Shown here: positions 23,198 through 33,193 of the stretch, piece after piece
How positions within the stretch are numbered: the stretch's first letter is position 1
Layout: the number at the start of each line of letters is the position of its first letter
Notes under the pieces: model-generated
Told to the model about the DNA's origin: nothing
The model's input: the letters and a program-made list of their open reading frames with translations, nothing else
The model's database searches: none
DNA from: Mycoplasma sp. E35C
GTDB lineage: Bacteria > Bacillota_I > Bacilli_A > Mycoplasmatales > Mycoplasmoidaceae
NCBI RefSeq assembly: GCF_019873825.1
Contig: NZ_CP068418.1
Coordinates: 861,668 to 925,667, forward strand
DNA length: 64,000 bases
Direction of reading: 5' to 3'
Program-made: the position numbers and the translations under genes

Positions 23198-24568
23198 ATG
23201 ACCAAGATTTTAATAACAGACAGCCCAGATGTTGATGAATTAAAACAACAAGAACTTGTAGATCTTGTTGTTATTGAATTCAACCAGGATTGTTTAAATA
23301 AGATTAATCAATTAAAAGATAATATTGATCAGATTTATATTTCATTAGCCCATTTTGATAACAAGATGGCTAAGTATGATGATTATGAAGAATTATGAAA
23401 TGACTTAGGTAATTTCATTGATTTTCATAATCAGTTATTAAAAATCTTTGATGATAATCAAGAGATTTCTTTTATCAATCTATTAAATTACGATAAGCAA
23501 GATATTAACTTTAATTATATTTATAACAATGCTTGTTTAAGTATTTATCAATCCTTGAATCTTGAATATTTTCATAAGAATAAATACTTTCATACCAGCT
23601 TTTATGATGTGGATAGTAAATACATGGGTCCAATTATTCATAATAGCTTTATTAAGTCTTCTAGAAGTTATTATTATTTTTTAGATAAAAACTTAAAACA
23701 TTCAAGAATTTTAAAAACTAGATCAAAACAAATCAATAAGGTTGATCACAGTTTAATGGTTGATGATCGCAAGAAAGTTGCGATCATCACTGGAGCTAGT
23801 GGTGGTATTGGTTATATGGTGGCTAAGAAGTTGATAAGTAATAACTGAAGGGTTTATTCTTTATCACGCCAAGCTAAAGAAGATAAAGATATTATTTATG
23901 TTGAGTGTGATTTAAAAACACCAGCTGATATTAAGAAGAAAGTTAAAGAAATTATTAACAACGAACCATTTATTGATTTGTTAGTTAATAATGCAGGCAT
24001 TGGGCAATTAAGTTCAATGAATGAAGCTAATTTAGCTGCATTTAAGGATGTTTATAAATTAAATGTGGTGGCTCCAATTGTTTTAAGTAAGTTGCTGTCT
24101 GATAAGTTGTCTATTTCTAAGGGTAGTATTATTAATTTAAACTCAATCGCTTCATTCATTAACTTACCTTATGAAGGATTGTATTGTTTATCTAAGCAGT
24201 TGTTGTTAAGTTATTTTGATTCTTATTTAGATAATTTTAATAAGAAGGGGATATCGATTGGTAATATTGTGGTTGGGCCTGTTAGATCTAATTTTGAGAA
24301 AAACAAACTAACTGCTAATGTTGATGATCGCGCTTTAAAACTTAATGGGTTCTTAGAATGAGAACGTCAAAGGTTTGCAATTCCAACTAAGTGGGTAGCA
24401 AATAGTGTTTGTCGTTGGATTAAGAAGAGTAAGAAGAAAACGATTATTATTCCTGACCCTTTAACTCATATATTAAAGTTTGTTAGCAAGATTTCTACTA
24501 ACAAATCAATGAATCGAACTCTGTATTACAAATACTTATTTAAGTGAAATAAGAAAACTAAAAAATAG
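23198..24568 (+). CDS. Short-chain dehydrogenase with degenerate N-terminal SDR-like half
   Basis: A 456-residue protein. The C-terminal half (from about residue 190) is a classical SDR: AIITGASGGIGYMVAKK (NAD(P)-binding), LVNNAGIG, INLNSIAS (catalytic Ser) and YCLSKQ (YxxxK, about Tyr329/Lys333). The N-terminal half (1-185) has the rhythm of an SDR fold (KILITDSPD, QIYISLAHFDN, SFINLLNYD, YNNACLSIYQSLN) but lacks the glycine motif and YxxxK, so it is probably a dead duplicate or lid domain. TGA(Trp) is used at several points. The substrate is unknown. A terminator follows. Confidence 0.82.
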
Positions 24569-25010
24569 ATTGTTTAAATGATGAAGCTGCTGCTTTATCA
24601 ATTATTAAAGTAATATTTTCATTGTTTTTAAGATAACTGGCAGGACAGTCGCTAGTTATCTTATTTTTTACCATGTCATGAATAGCTTGCGCTTTGAGTT
24701 AATTTTATTTGTCTAGTTCTACTATCAACTGATGATCCTGGTTGATTAAAAACAACATGTCCATTAGTCCCTAACCTAAAATCATAAAATTAATTCCACC
24801 AGCAGCTTTAATTTTGTTTTCGTAATCTAAACAGTTTTAGCAATATCACCATTATCATTTGGATAAGTTTAATTTGTTTTTATTTACATCGATATGATTA
24901 AACAAATTATCAAACATAAAGTGATAATAAAACAATTATTAGTTTTATCTATACCAACACATTCATCTAAATTAAATAAATTAACTTTTTTAAATGAAAC
25001 TTATTATGAT
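24558..25010 (-). pseudogene. nagB: Decayed glucosamine-6-phosphate deaminase (nagB remnant)
   Basis: Fragments of NagB are visible in shifting minus-strand frames: FNLDECVGIDKTNN (active-site FNLDEY-G region) near 24940-24985, NHIDVNKNKL near 24860-24900, LGTNGHVVFNQPGSSVDSRT (the G-NGHI-FNEPGSS-DSRT block) near 24700-24780, and the C-terminal VDEAAAS-like IIDKAAASSFK at 24575-24610. Frameshifts, stops and a deletion separate them. The last bases overlap the 3' end of the SDR gene. The order matches intact NagB, so this is one dead gene. Confidence 0.8.
24630..24669 (+). terminator. Intrinsic terminator downstream of the SDR gene
   Basis: Stem AAGATAACT (24630-24638) with AGTTATCTT (24654-24662), loop rich in G and C, then TTTTTT. 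It is embedded in the nagB remnant. Confidence 0.75.
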
Positions 25011-25145
25011 CTTTTTTAATAATAATTTACATAAAAAATAGCTATTTTTACCGTGTTTTTTTAATTATTTTATTTTTTTTAACATCAATAAAAACATTAA
25101 TAATATTATTATTTTATCTAGTTGAACTATGCCTGCTAAATAGCC

Positions 25146-25435
25146 TTATTTTATACAACCAATATTATTTATTTTTAAATGCTGAGCTGAATCATAAGAA
25201 GCCATTTTAATTGCATCGTTTTCTCTATAACCTAGCTTAATTAAATATTTATAAGCATCATGGATTATTATTCTACTTCCAGCTATTGTATTAGTTCCTT
25301 TGAGATATAAGTGTGTAAATCAACAATTAATTGATCATAAACATCTTTATTGGTTAATAAAGCTTGAACAATTATGGGTTTTCTAATATCAACACTTACA
25401 TCGAATTTCATAAACCATAAACTATAGCATCTGTT
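25146..25435 (-). pseudogene. nagA: Decayed N-acetylglucosamine-6-phosphate deacetylase (nagA remnant)
   Basis: On the minus strand GLWNSM (from H-LFNAM), DIRKPIIVQALLTNKDVYDQ and LIVDLHTYIS (from I-DG-HV-P) match the NagA middle. After a frame change TIAGSRIIIHDAYKY and ENDAIKMASYDSAQHL match the G-LAGS and ALRMAS-PA blocks of the C-terminus. The frames are broken by stops and a deletion that removes the catalytic TDA-G region. It lies upstream of the nagB remnant in the same orientation, the usual nag operon order. Confidence 0.75.
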
Positions 25436-25663
25436 ATTAAAAAAATTATTACTAATTATCAAATAGTTGTTTTACATTTTCTTTTGTTGGTTTAACTAAA
25501 TATCTGGTTTATCTGCTTCTTTTTTTCTAATTATAAAAAGTTCTTGTATGTTAATTTATGTCAAATTTACCGTATATTTTTGTTTTTTTTATTTTCTTTA
25601 TTTAGTTAAATATCTTATTATTTTGTTGATAAGTTATGGCTGTTAACATAAATGACATAGTCC

Positions 25664-25678
25664 TTTTTTTTTTTTTTT
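25664..25678 (-). promoter_or_regulatory. A15 tract resembling the lipoprotein promoters
   Basis: On the minus strand this is A15 followed by GGACTATGTC, close to the A15-GGATATACT arrangement in front of the third lipoprotein gene. No intact gene follows it, so it may be a relic promoter. Confidence 0.35.
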
Positions 25679-25785
25679 AGCTAAATTGTGTGAAATGATT
25701 TCTAAAGCTTTTGAACTTTCCATCAAATAATATCCAACAACCTATCATTATCTAATCTACCTAATAAAGCTAAATTAATTATTAA

Positions 25786-25920
25786 GCTTATGGTGGTTGA
25801 GGTAATATTGTTGATTATAAGAACCCTTTAACTCGTTTAAGATATATTGTTAAAAATGCTTCAAAAGTTAATAAAAAAGATCTTAAGAAAGCTGGCGTTT
25901 TTGGTGTAGTAAGAGTTTAA
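25786..25920 (+). pseudogene. Decayed PTS EIIB domain (glucose/GlcNAc family)
   Basis: A 44-codon stretch reads YGGWGNIVDYKNPLTRLRYI, then VKNASKVNKKDLKKAGVFGV and VRV before a stop. This is the EIIB pattern G-G--NI---D-C-TRLR--VKD-SKVD---LK--GA-GVV. The phospho-accepting Cys before TRLR is replaced by Pro, and an upstream stop and a downstream frameshift (NTSAKIIVDPERE) break the frame. It is the relic of a glucose or amino-sugar PTS gene beside the nag remnants. Confidence 0.75.
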
Positions 25921-26102
25921 ACACTTCAGCCAAAATAATTGTTGATCCTGAAAGAGAATCATAAAATTCTGAAATAACATCTAATATAAAGGTGGATTTA
26001 ACTTCATAAAATTCAAGAAAAATATTACAGATATTAATAACTTTTTCATATAAAAAATGCTATTTTTAACGTAGAATTTATAAAAAATAGCTCAAAAGCA
26101 AT

Positions 26103-26154
26103 AAAAAAACTAGGTTATTAAAACATCTTTTGTTTTAAGTATCCTAGTTTTTTA
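26103..26154. terminator. Intrinsic terminator
   Basis: Outer stem AAAAAACTAGG (26104-26114) with CCTAGTTTTTT (26143-26153) and an inner TTAAAAC/GTTTTAA stem. It serves the minus-strand membrane protein gene that ends at 26188 and would also stop plus-strand reading. Confidence 0.8.
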
Positions 26155-26187
26155 GTATTAGCTTATGAATTTTAATTAATCAATCAC

Positions 26188-26880
26188 TTAGAACGGGATA
26201 AAAGTATATGAATTTAGTTTATCAATTGAAACTTCTTTTTTAACTTTTTTATTTAATACAAACAGTGAACTAAAAGGCAATAAAATTAATAATCTTTTTT
26301 CATTAATAATAACTGCTTTCAACTGAAGTGTGAACAAGTAAAGAACTGCTAAGAATCAAATAATATTTCAACCCATTCAACTAAGTAATCCAGTTCATAC
26401 AAAAAGCTCTACATTTATTTCCAGCATTCAAGTTCTTTCTTTAAAAGTTTCAAATAAAGGGTTAATGTATGACTCAGAATAATTAAATCTATTTGATCTA
26501 GCATAAACGTTGTTAACATCTTTAGGAGCAATATTACCTTCAGTTCCTAATATAACGAAAAATATTACTAAAATAAGAGTTAATAATAAAACAAACTCTA
26601 AAACTTCAATAAAAGTAAAGAAGCCAATTTTTTTAGATTGTTCTAGTCTATTTAATTTTTTAAAATGGTTTTCATTTTTTGGAAGAAAAATAAATAAGAA
26701 ACCAAAAATTATTATTAGTATTGTTGTGCCTAATGGAGCATATCGAAAAATGCTGTTTTCATAATGATCATTTCCAATTTCTCAATCTCAAACATTGTAA
26801 ATAAAAAATGAAGCAGTTATACACAAGGCTATGTATATTAAAACGAAGTAAAGATACTTGCTTTTAAAAAGTTTGAACAT
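26188..26880 (-). CDS. Membrane protein, unknown function
   Basis: A 230-residue membrane protein whose frame is visible only if nine TGA codons are read as Trp. It has about four transmembrane segments: residues 10-28 (YLYFVLIYIALCITASFFI), 48-66 (PLGTTILIIIFGFLFIFL), 90-112 and 160-190 (a Trp-rich LLSWMGWNIIWFLAVLYLF). A polar loop lies between the third and fourth. The ATG at 26880 gives MFKLFKSKYLYF. It ends at a strong terminator and lies between the decayed nag region and the lipoprotein array. No family recognised. Confidence 0.75.
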
Positions 26881-27113
26881 ATTTATCTATTTTCTATTGT
26901 ATATAAGTGAAACTTAAAACTTCTAAATTCCATCTCATAGTTCTTAAATTATCTATTGCTATTTCAAAATTATAATAACCATATTTAGGAATTTTTATTT
27001 TAATAAAATTGATTAATTTTGCGTTAATTTTAAGTAGGAATACTTAGAATAACTCTAACAATATTATTATGTTTTTCATGGTTTTAAAAAACCTGAAAAG
27101 TTAAAACAGACCC
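26881..27113. other. Non-coding gap upstream of the lipoprotein array
   Basis: AT-rich DNA between the divergent membrane protein and first lipoprotein genes. I see no gene, RNA or repeat here; the lipoprotein promoter begins at its right edge. Confidence 0.5.
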
Positions 27114-27141
27114 TTTTAAAAAAATAAAAAAAGGATATAAT
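27114..27141 (+). promoter_or_regulatory. Promoter of lipoprotein A with interrupted A-tract
   Basis: A -10 box TATAAT (27136-27141) is preceded by GG and an A7-T-A7 tract (27118-27132), which falls in the -35/-10 spacer. The single T interrupts the homopolymer and may stabilise its length. Confidence 0.6.
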
Positions 27142-27204
27142 GGCATTTAGATTATTAATGTTGTTATATATAAGTTTATTAAAAAAGTTATTAAATTATA
27201 GTTC

Positions 27205-29031
27205 ATGAAAAAATCTAGAATTTTAAAGCTAGCTAGCCTTTTCTCTGTATTAGGCGTTTCTTCTCTAGTTGTAGCTTCATGTGCAAAAGCATCAGATAGA
27301 TCTAATGCTCCATATAGACAAATTCAAGGTGGTGAAAATGATCAAAAAGATAATTCTAAACCAGCTACTGATGTTGAAAAGTTAGAACAATTAATCAAAT
27401 CATTATCACCTGAATCATTTAAGTTGATTGATACTTCAAACAATAATGCTAATGTTGAATTTAGCAGTATTGAAGCTGATACTGTTAAAGCTGAAACTAA
27501 ATATAGTTTTCAATTAAAAGATGTTAGTGAAATTCCACAAGGTTGAACTCCTGTAATCCAAATTAAAGATTCAGATAATAAAAAAGGTGTAGTTCAAGTT
27601 CAAATACAATTTACAAAAGGTAATGAAAAAACATCTGATAGACTTGTTGAAATTAATGGTTTCAAATCACTTTCAACAGCTATTATGACTGCTTTGTTCT
27701 CAGATGCAGCAATTCCAACTGAATACAAAGGAGTTAATAAAAAAGCTTTAAATATTGGTGATATTAAGTTTGTTAAATTATCTGAAATTAACAAACAAAA
27801 AGAATTAGCTGCTACTCCAGCTGAATCAGTTGAATCAACTGATAGTCAATCATCATCAACTGATACAAGTTCACAACAAAGTCCTGAAACTAAGCCAGAA
27901 GGTGAAACTCAAACCCAAGGTGAAAATCAAACTCAAGCTGAAAACCAAACTCAAGGTAATGATGAAACTGAAGGAGCTACTTTACGTGAAGAAGCTCAAC
28001 CAGCTATCATGACTAATGGGTTCCAAGAAACTTTTGCTCAAACATTTGGTGAACAAGGCATTAACAAAGATGCAGTTACTAAGATCAAAGAATACAAATC
28101 TGATTTCAAAGCAGAAGATCTATACTTAACAGGTGCTGCAGCTGTTGATAGTTTATGACAAAATCAAGATGATAAATCAGTAAGTTTTTACTTAACATCT
28201 AAAGATGAGCAAAACCCATTAAAAATTAAATCTAAAACTGCTCCAGAAGTAGATGTAGTAATTCCTGGTATTGTTGTTAAAAACATTATGCCTGATGATG
28301 TAAAAATCTCAGTTAGCAAAATTGATCTTCCTGATGTTAATTACAATCCAGAAAATGCTTCAAACTTAGAAGCTTATAAAACAGTTATTGCTAGCCAACA
28401 AGAAGGTGATGCTGATAAATACAAACTTGAAAACGATCAATTATTTGCAACTGTAAGTGGTAAGGATTACAAGATCAACCCAATTCAAATTCCTTATATC
28501 CCTCAAAAGAGTAACCACAAAGTTTTATTCAAAGCTAGATATATTTTTGATGGAAAAGTTGTTAACAACGACTTCTGAACAACAAAAATTGCATTTAAGA
28601 AAATCGTTGGAAACGGAAGTTTAACTTCTGATGCAGTTAGCATTAAAGAATTAGCTGATGAAACTAACAATAAAATTAGCTACTTCAACAATTTAAAAGA
28701 AAACATTCCATCAGGAGAAAATATTACTGACAGATTCTTCTGAATGGGTGTTGGTAACAATGGTGTAACTGATCCTGAAACTCAGAGTCCAGATATCGAC
28801 ATTACAGGCGATGCTAACTCAGATAGTGGTGAAGGTGTTGCTCAGTTAGTTAACTGAAAAGAAACTTCAGAAAAGAAAAATGAAGAAGAATTATTAGATT
28901 CAAATAAAAACGACGCAACCAACTACATCTTATACACAAGAATTAAATATAATACTGATAAAGATAATTATGGTTATAGTTGATCTAACCAAGTAACTTT
29001 ATTACACATCAACGCACCAATTAAAAAGTAA
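27205..29031 (+). CDS. Surface lipoprotein, array member A
   Basis: A 608-residue lipoprotein. The signal peptide (ILKLASLFSVLGVSSLVVAS) ends in lipobox VASC, Cys26. Two similar beta-rich modules follow, each ending like I-GFKSL or NGFQ-F, resembling the mycoplasma lipoprotein-associated domain; then a conserved C-terminal block (FATVSGKDYKINPIQIPYIP, FKARYIFDG, DRFFWMGVG). Between modules is a low-complexity stretch with six-residue repeats (ENQTQG-type) at 27895-27960. TGA(Trp) at seven or more sites. No SD precedes the ATG. It is the first of four tandem paralogues. The role is probably adhesion or immune variation, by inference. Confidence 0.85.
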
Positions 29032-29054
29032 TTTAAAAATTACTTAAGAACATA

Positions 29055-29100
29055 AAACATATTCGTTTATCTAACATAGATAGGATTGAATATGTTTTTT
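29055..29100 (+). terminator. Terminator of lipoprotein A
   Basis: Stem AAACATATTC (29055-29064) with GAATATGTTT (29088-29097) followed by Ts. The same hairpin recurs after the other three array genes. Confidence 0.85.
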
Positions 29101-29138
29101 ATTTTAAAATTTATATAAATAGGGTTTTGTAACCTAAA

Positions 29139-29160
29139 CCCTTTTTAAAAGGGATATATT
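29139..29160 (+). promoter_or_regulatory. Promoter of lipoprotein B, no long A-tract
   Basis: The -10 box TATATT (29155-29160) is preceded by a perfect short palindrome CCCTTTT-T-AAAAGGG (29139-29153) where the other genes carry a long A-tract. Confidence 0.5.
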
Positions 29161-29197
29161 GTCCTTATAAAGTTATTAATCTTATTATTTTGTTTTC

Positions 29198-30844
29198 ATG
29201 AAAAAGAATAGAATTTTAAAACTTGCAAGCGTTTTTTCAGTGCTTGGTATTTCTTCTTTGATAATAGCTTCTTGTTCACAAAATGTTCAACGCAACCCAG
29301 GATATAAAAACCCTAACCCACCAGATTTAAGAGATCCATCAGATCAACCTGGTTTAGTTGACTCATCAAACCCAATCAATGAAACTCAAATGTTACAAGA
29401 ATTAATTAAGGGTTTAGATGCTTCTTCATTTAAATTAGTTAATACTCAAAACAACAATGAAGATGTTGAACTAGAATCACTTGAAGCAGAAACCGTAAGA
29501 AATGATGCTCATAAATATAATTTCTTATTAAGAGATACATCTAATATTCCCGCTGAATGAACTTATGAAGTTAATATTACAAATACTAATACCAGAAAAG
29601 GGTTAGTATTTGTAGACATTCAATTTAATAAAGAAAACTTAGATCCTGTTAAATCAGAAAATTCAATTGAAATTGATGGGTTTAAGTCGTTGGCTACAAC
29701 TATTAAGAAGAATTTATTTAGCAAAATTGATCTTGGTGAAGAATATAAGTTATCTAATAAAACTGCTTTAAATGTCGGTGATGCTAAGTTTGCTAAATTA
29801 GGAGCTATCAATCAACAAAATAATGAAAACGGCAATGGGTTGCAATCTGCTTTTGCTGAAACTTTAAAAGATAGTGGTTTAAACAAAGAAGGTATTGATA
29901 AGATTAAAACCACAGAAACCACATTTAACGGTGATGATTTATTCATTACAGGTGAAGCTGTTGTTGATTCGATTTGAAAAAACGAAACTGATAAGTCAGT
30001 TAATTTCTATCTAACTTCTAAATACAATGTTGATCCATTAAAACTTAGATCAAAAACTTCTGATGATGTTGATATAACTATCCCTGGTATTGTTGTCAAA
30101 AACATTATGCCTGATGATATAAAGATCAGCGTAAGTAAGATTAATGTAGAAGGTGTTGAGTTTGATCCAACTAACCAATCAAATCTAGAAGCATATAAGA
30201 AAATTGTTGAAGGTGATCAACAAGGAAATGATAAGTATAAGATTGAAAATGATCAATTATATGCTACTGTAAGTAACAAAGATTATAAGATTAATCCGAT
30301 CCATATTCCTTATATTCCTCAGAAGAGTAATCATAAGATTTTATTTAAGGCTAGATACATTTTTGATGATAAAGAAATGTATACTGATGCGTTTAGCACT
30401 AAGATTGCCTTTAAGAAGATTATTAATGAGAGCTTAACATCTGATGCAGTTATGATCAAAGAGCTTTCAGATACTGAAAATAACAAAATTAATTATTTCG
30501 GTAATTTAGCGATTGATTATCCAACTGGAAGTAACATTTCTGATAGATTCTTCTGAATGGGTGTTGGCGGCAATGGTGTAACTGAACCAGGTCAACAAAG
30601 CCCTGATATTGAAATCGTTGGACCTGATAATTCAGATGAAGGTGATGGCGTTGTTCAAATGGTTAACTGAAAAGATAAATCAAACACAAACAACGCTAGA
30701 GAATTAGTTGACTCAAATAATGGTGAAGCAAGTAACTACATCATATATGCAAGACTTAAATACAATAAAAATGCTAGTGATTTAGGTTATAACTGAGCCA
30801 ACCAAGTAACCATCTTACACATTGATGCACCGATTGAAAAATAA
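29198..30844 (+). CDS. Surface lipoprotein, array member B
   Basis: A 548-residue paralogue of the flanking lipoproteins. Signal peptide with lipobox IASC; then DASSFKLVNTQNNNEDVELE in the first module, GEAVVDSIW and TIPGIVVKNIMPDDIKISVS (the latter two in the second module), and the family C-terminal block KINPIHIPYIPQKSNHKILF, DRFFWMGVG. It is the shortest member because the low-complexity linker between modules is missing. No SD site. It is flanked by its own promoter and a copied terminator, so it is probably transcribed alone. Confidence 0.85.
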
Positions 30845-30864
30845 TTAAAATCTAAGAAAAAAGC

Positions 30865-30912
30865 AAAAACATATTCACCTATTTTTTACCAATAGTTTGA
30901 ATATGTTTTTTT
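30865..30912 (+). terminator. Terminator of lipoprotein B
   Basis: Stem AAAAACATATTCA (30865-30877) with TGAATATGTTTTT (30898-30910), then Ts. Homologous to the hairpins after the other array genes. Confidence 0.85.
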
Positions 30913-30978
30913 CTGTTTATGTTCTTTATTTTTGCTATTTATTTTCATTATTTTTCCATTTTTCTTTCAATTTGCTCT

Positions 30979-31005
30979 TGCAAAAAAAAAAAAAAAGGAT
31001 ATACT
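30979..31005 (+). promoter_or_regulatory. Promoter of lipoprotein C with A15 tract in the spacer
   Basis: TTGCAA (30979-30984) and TATACT (31000-31005) are separated almost entirely by a run of 15 A (30982-30996) and GGA. Slippage of the run would change the spacer length directly. Confidence 0.65.
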
Positions 31006-31048
31006 GCCTTTTAGTTATTAATGTTATTAAATGTTATTAAATTTTTAA

Positions 31049-32863
31049 ATGAAAAAGAATAAGATTTTTAGATTCGCAAGTGCTTTATCTGTGCTTGGAA
31101 TCTCTTCTTTAGTTATATCTTCGTGTTCACAAGCACAAGATAGCAAAAAACCTGAACCAAAACCAGCGCCTGGTGGCGGAAATAATCAATCAGATCAAGG
31201 TAATCCTGGTGGTGGAACTAATCCAGACAACGGAACTAACCCAGGTAATCAAACTAAACCACAAAACGAAGCTGATCAAGTTAAAAGCTTAATCGATGGT
31301 TTAAATGCTTCATCATTTAAGTTAGTTGATACAACTAATTCAAATCAAGATGTTGAATTAGACACTGTTGAAGCCCAAACAGTTAAGAATGATACTAAAT
31401 ACTCTTTCTTATTAAGAGATGTTAGCCAAATTCCATCTGGTTGAAAATATGTAGTTAAAGCAACGGATGCTGATACTAAAAAAGGTGTAGTTCAAGTAGA
31501 TGTAGAATTTACTAAAGATGGCGTAGATCCAGTTAAATCTACTAAATCTATTGAAGTTGATGGTTTCAAATCACTTCCTACAACTGTTAAAAACAGTTTC
31601 TTTACCAAAGTTGATCTTGGTGAACAATACAAGGGAGCTAACAAAACTGCATTAAATGTTGGTGATGTTAAGTTCGCTAAACTATCTGAAATTAATAAAG
31701 AAAAAGCATTAGAAGAAAAAACTCAAACTGAAGCTCCTGCTGCTGAAAGCACAGAAGGAACTTCATTACGTGAAGAAGCTCAAGTTACTATAACAACTAA
31801 CGGTTTCCAAACTGCTTTCATGGAAACATTACAAGACAGTGGTTCAAACAAAGCTGCAGCTGACAAGATTAAAGAAACTGAACCTACCTTCAAAGCTGAA
31901 GATCTATACATCACAGGCCAAGCTACTGTTGATAGCATTTGACAAAATACAGATGAAAAAACTGCTAACTTCTATTTAACATCTAAAGATCCAGCTCACC
32001 CATTAAAACTTAAATCTAAAACATCACCAGAAATCGATATTACAATTCCTGGAATCGTTGTTAAAAACATTCTTCCAGATGATGTAAAAATTTCTGTAAG
32101 CAAAGTTAATGTTGAAGGTGTAAGCTTTGATCCCGCAAACCAATCAAACTTAGAAGCTTATAAAAAAGTAGCTGAAGGTGAACAAGAAGGAATTGATAAA
32201 TATAAGTTTGAAAACGATCAATTATTTGCAACTGTAAGTAATAAAGATTACAAAATCAACCCTATTCACATTCCTTACATTGCTCAAAAGAACAATCACA
32301 ATATTTTCTTCAAAGCTAGATATATCTTTGATGATAAAGATATGTTCACTGATGCATTCACAACAAAAATTGCTTTCAAGAAAATTACTCAAAATGATAG
32401 TTTATCTTCAGAAGTAGTTAGCATCAAAGAATTAGCTGATCAAAATAATAACAAACTTGAATACTTCAGCACATTAGTTAACGAAAAACCAGATGGTGGA
32501 AATATCGTTGATAGATTCTTCTGAACAGGTGTTGGTCCAAACGGTGTAGTTGCTGACGGTCAACAAAGCACTGATACAGAAATTTCAGGTGACCAAAATA
32601 AAGATGATGGTGAAGGTGTTGCTCAAATGGTTAACTGAAAATCAGAATCAAATGCTAATAACCAAGAAGAGTTACTAGACTCAAACAAAAACGCTGCAAC
32701 TAACTACATCATTTACACAAGAATTAAATACGCTAAAGATGAAAGTAATTATGGTTACAGCTGATCTAACCAAGTAACTATCTTACACATCGACGCTCCA
32801 ACTTCTACTTCTGATGCTGCTGCTACAACTACAACAGACACAGCATCATCAGAAGAAAAATAA
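31049..32863 (+). CDS. Surface lipoprotein, array member C
   Basis: A 604-residue paralogue. The signal peptide MKKNKIFRFASALSVLGISS is followed by lipobox ISSC. A Pro/Gly/Asn linker follows (NPGGGTNPDNGTNPGNQ, near-repeats of GGTNPDN). The two family modules and the C-terminal block (FARYIFDDKD-like, DRFFWTGVG, NYGYSWSNQVTILHI) come next, then a short Ala/Thr/Ser tail not seen in B. TGA(Trp) at six or more sites. The promoter carries a pure A15 tract. There is no SD; about 40 nt separate the predicted transcript start and the ATG. Confidence 0.85.
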
Positions 32864-32894
32864 GCTTAATAAAACTTATTAAATAACAACATAT

Positions 32895-32943
32895 AAAAAA
32901 CATATTCATCTATTCTTTTTAGATAGTTTGAATATGTTTTTTT
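32895..32943 (+). terminator. Terminator of lipoprotein C
   Basis: Stem AAAAAACATATTCA (32895-32907 region) with TGAATATGTTTTTT (32929-32942), same hairpin type as its neighbours. Confidence 0.85.
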
Positions 32944-33110
32944 CTATTTATTTTCGTTATTTTTCCTATATATTTTTATAGTTTTTACTTTATATTTCAA
33001 ATATTTTTTCTATCTTTTTTCATTATTTTTTTCTTATATGTTTTTTTAGTTTTTCTTATATATTCCATCTGTTTTTTCTATTTATTTTCATTATCTTTCT
33101 TCTTTTTCGC
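32938..33110 (+). repeat. Imperfect 67-bp direct repeats in the C-D gap
   Basis: A pyrimidine-rich unit beginning TTTTTTCTATTTATTTTC (with variants CTATCTTTTTTC) starts near 32938, 33004 and 33072, about 66-68 bp apart. The last copy is partial. A related stretch occurs in the B-C gap. It fills most of the otherwise gene-free 330-bp gap. Confidence 0.6.
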
Positions 33111-33122
33111 CAAGATGGTTCC

Positions 33123-33148
33123 TTGAAAAAAAAAAAAAAAACTATAAA
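33123..33148 (+). promoter_or_regulatory. Promoter of lipoprotein D with A16 tract in the spacer
   Basis: TTGAAA (33123-33128) and TATAAA (33143-33148) enclose a run of 16 A (33126-33141). The spacer is about 14 bp, shorter than in gene C, and may be a weak or off setting. Confidence 0.6.
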
Positions 33149-33193
33149 CTTGCTTTTAGTTATTAATGTTATTAAATGTTATTAAATTTTTAA

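Noticed and set aside
26510..26764. Plus-strand 84-residue open frame
   Set aside because: It is antisense to the 230-residue membrane protein gene, which has coherent membrane segments, a start and a terminator.
24569..27204. Insertion sequence or integrated phage as the source of the gene-poor region
   Set aside because: No transposase or integrase fragment, terminal inverted repeats or target duplication is visible; the region is explained by decayed nag genes plus one membrane protein.
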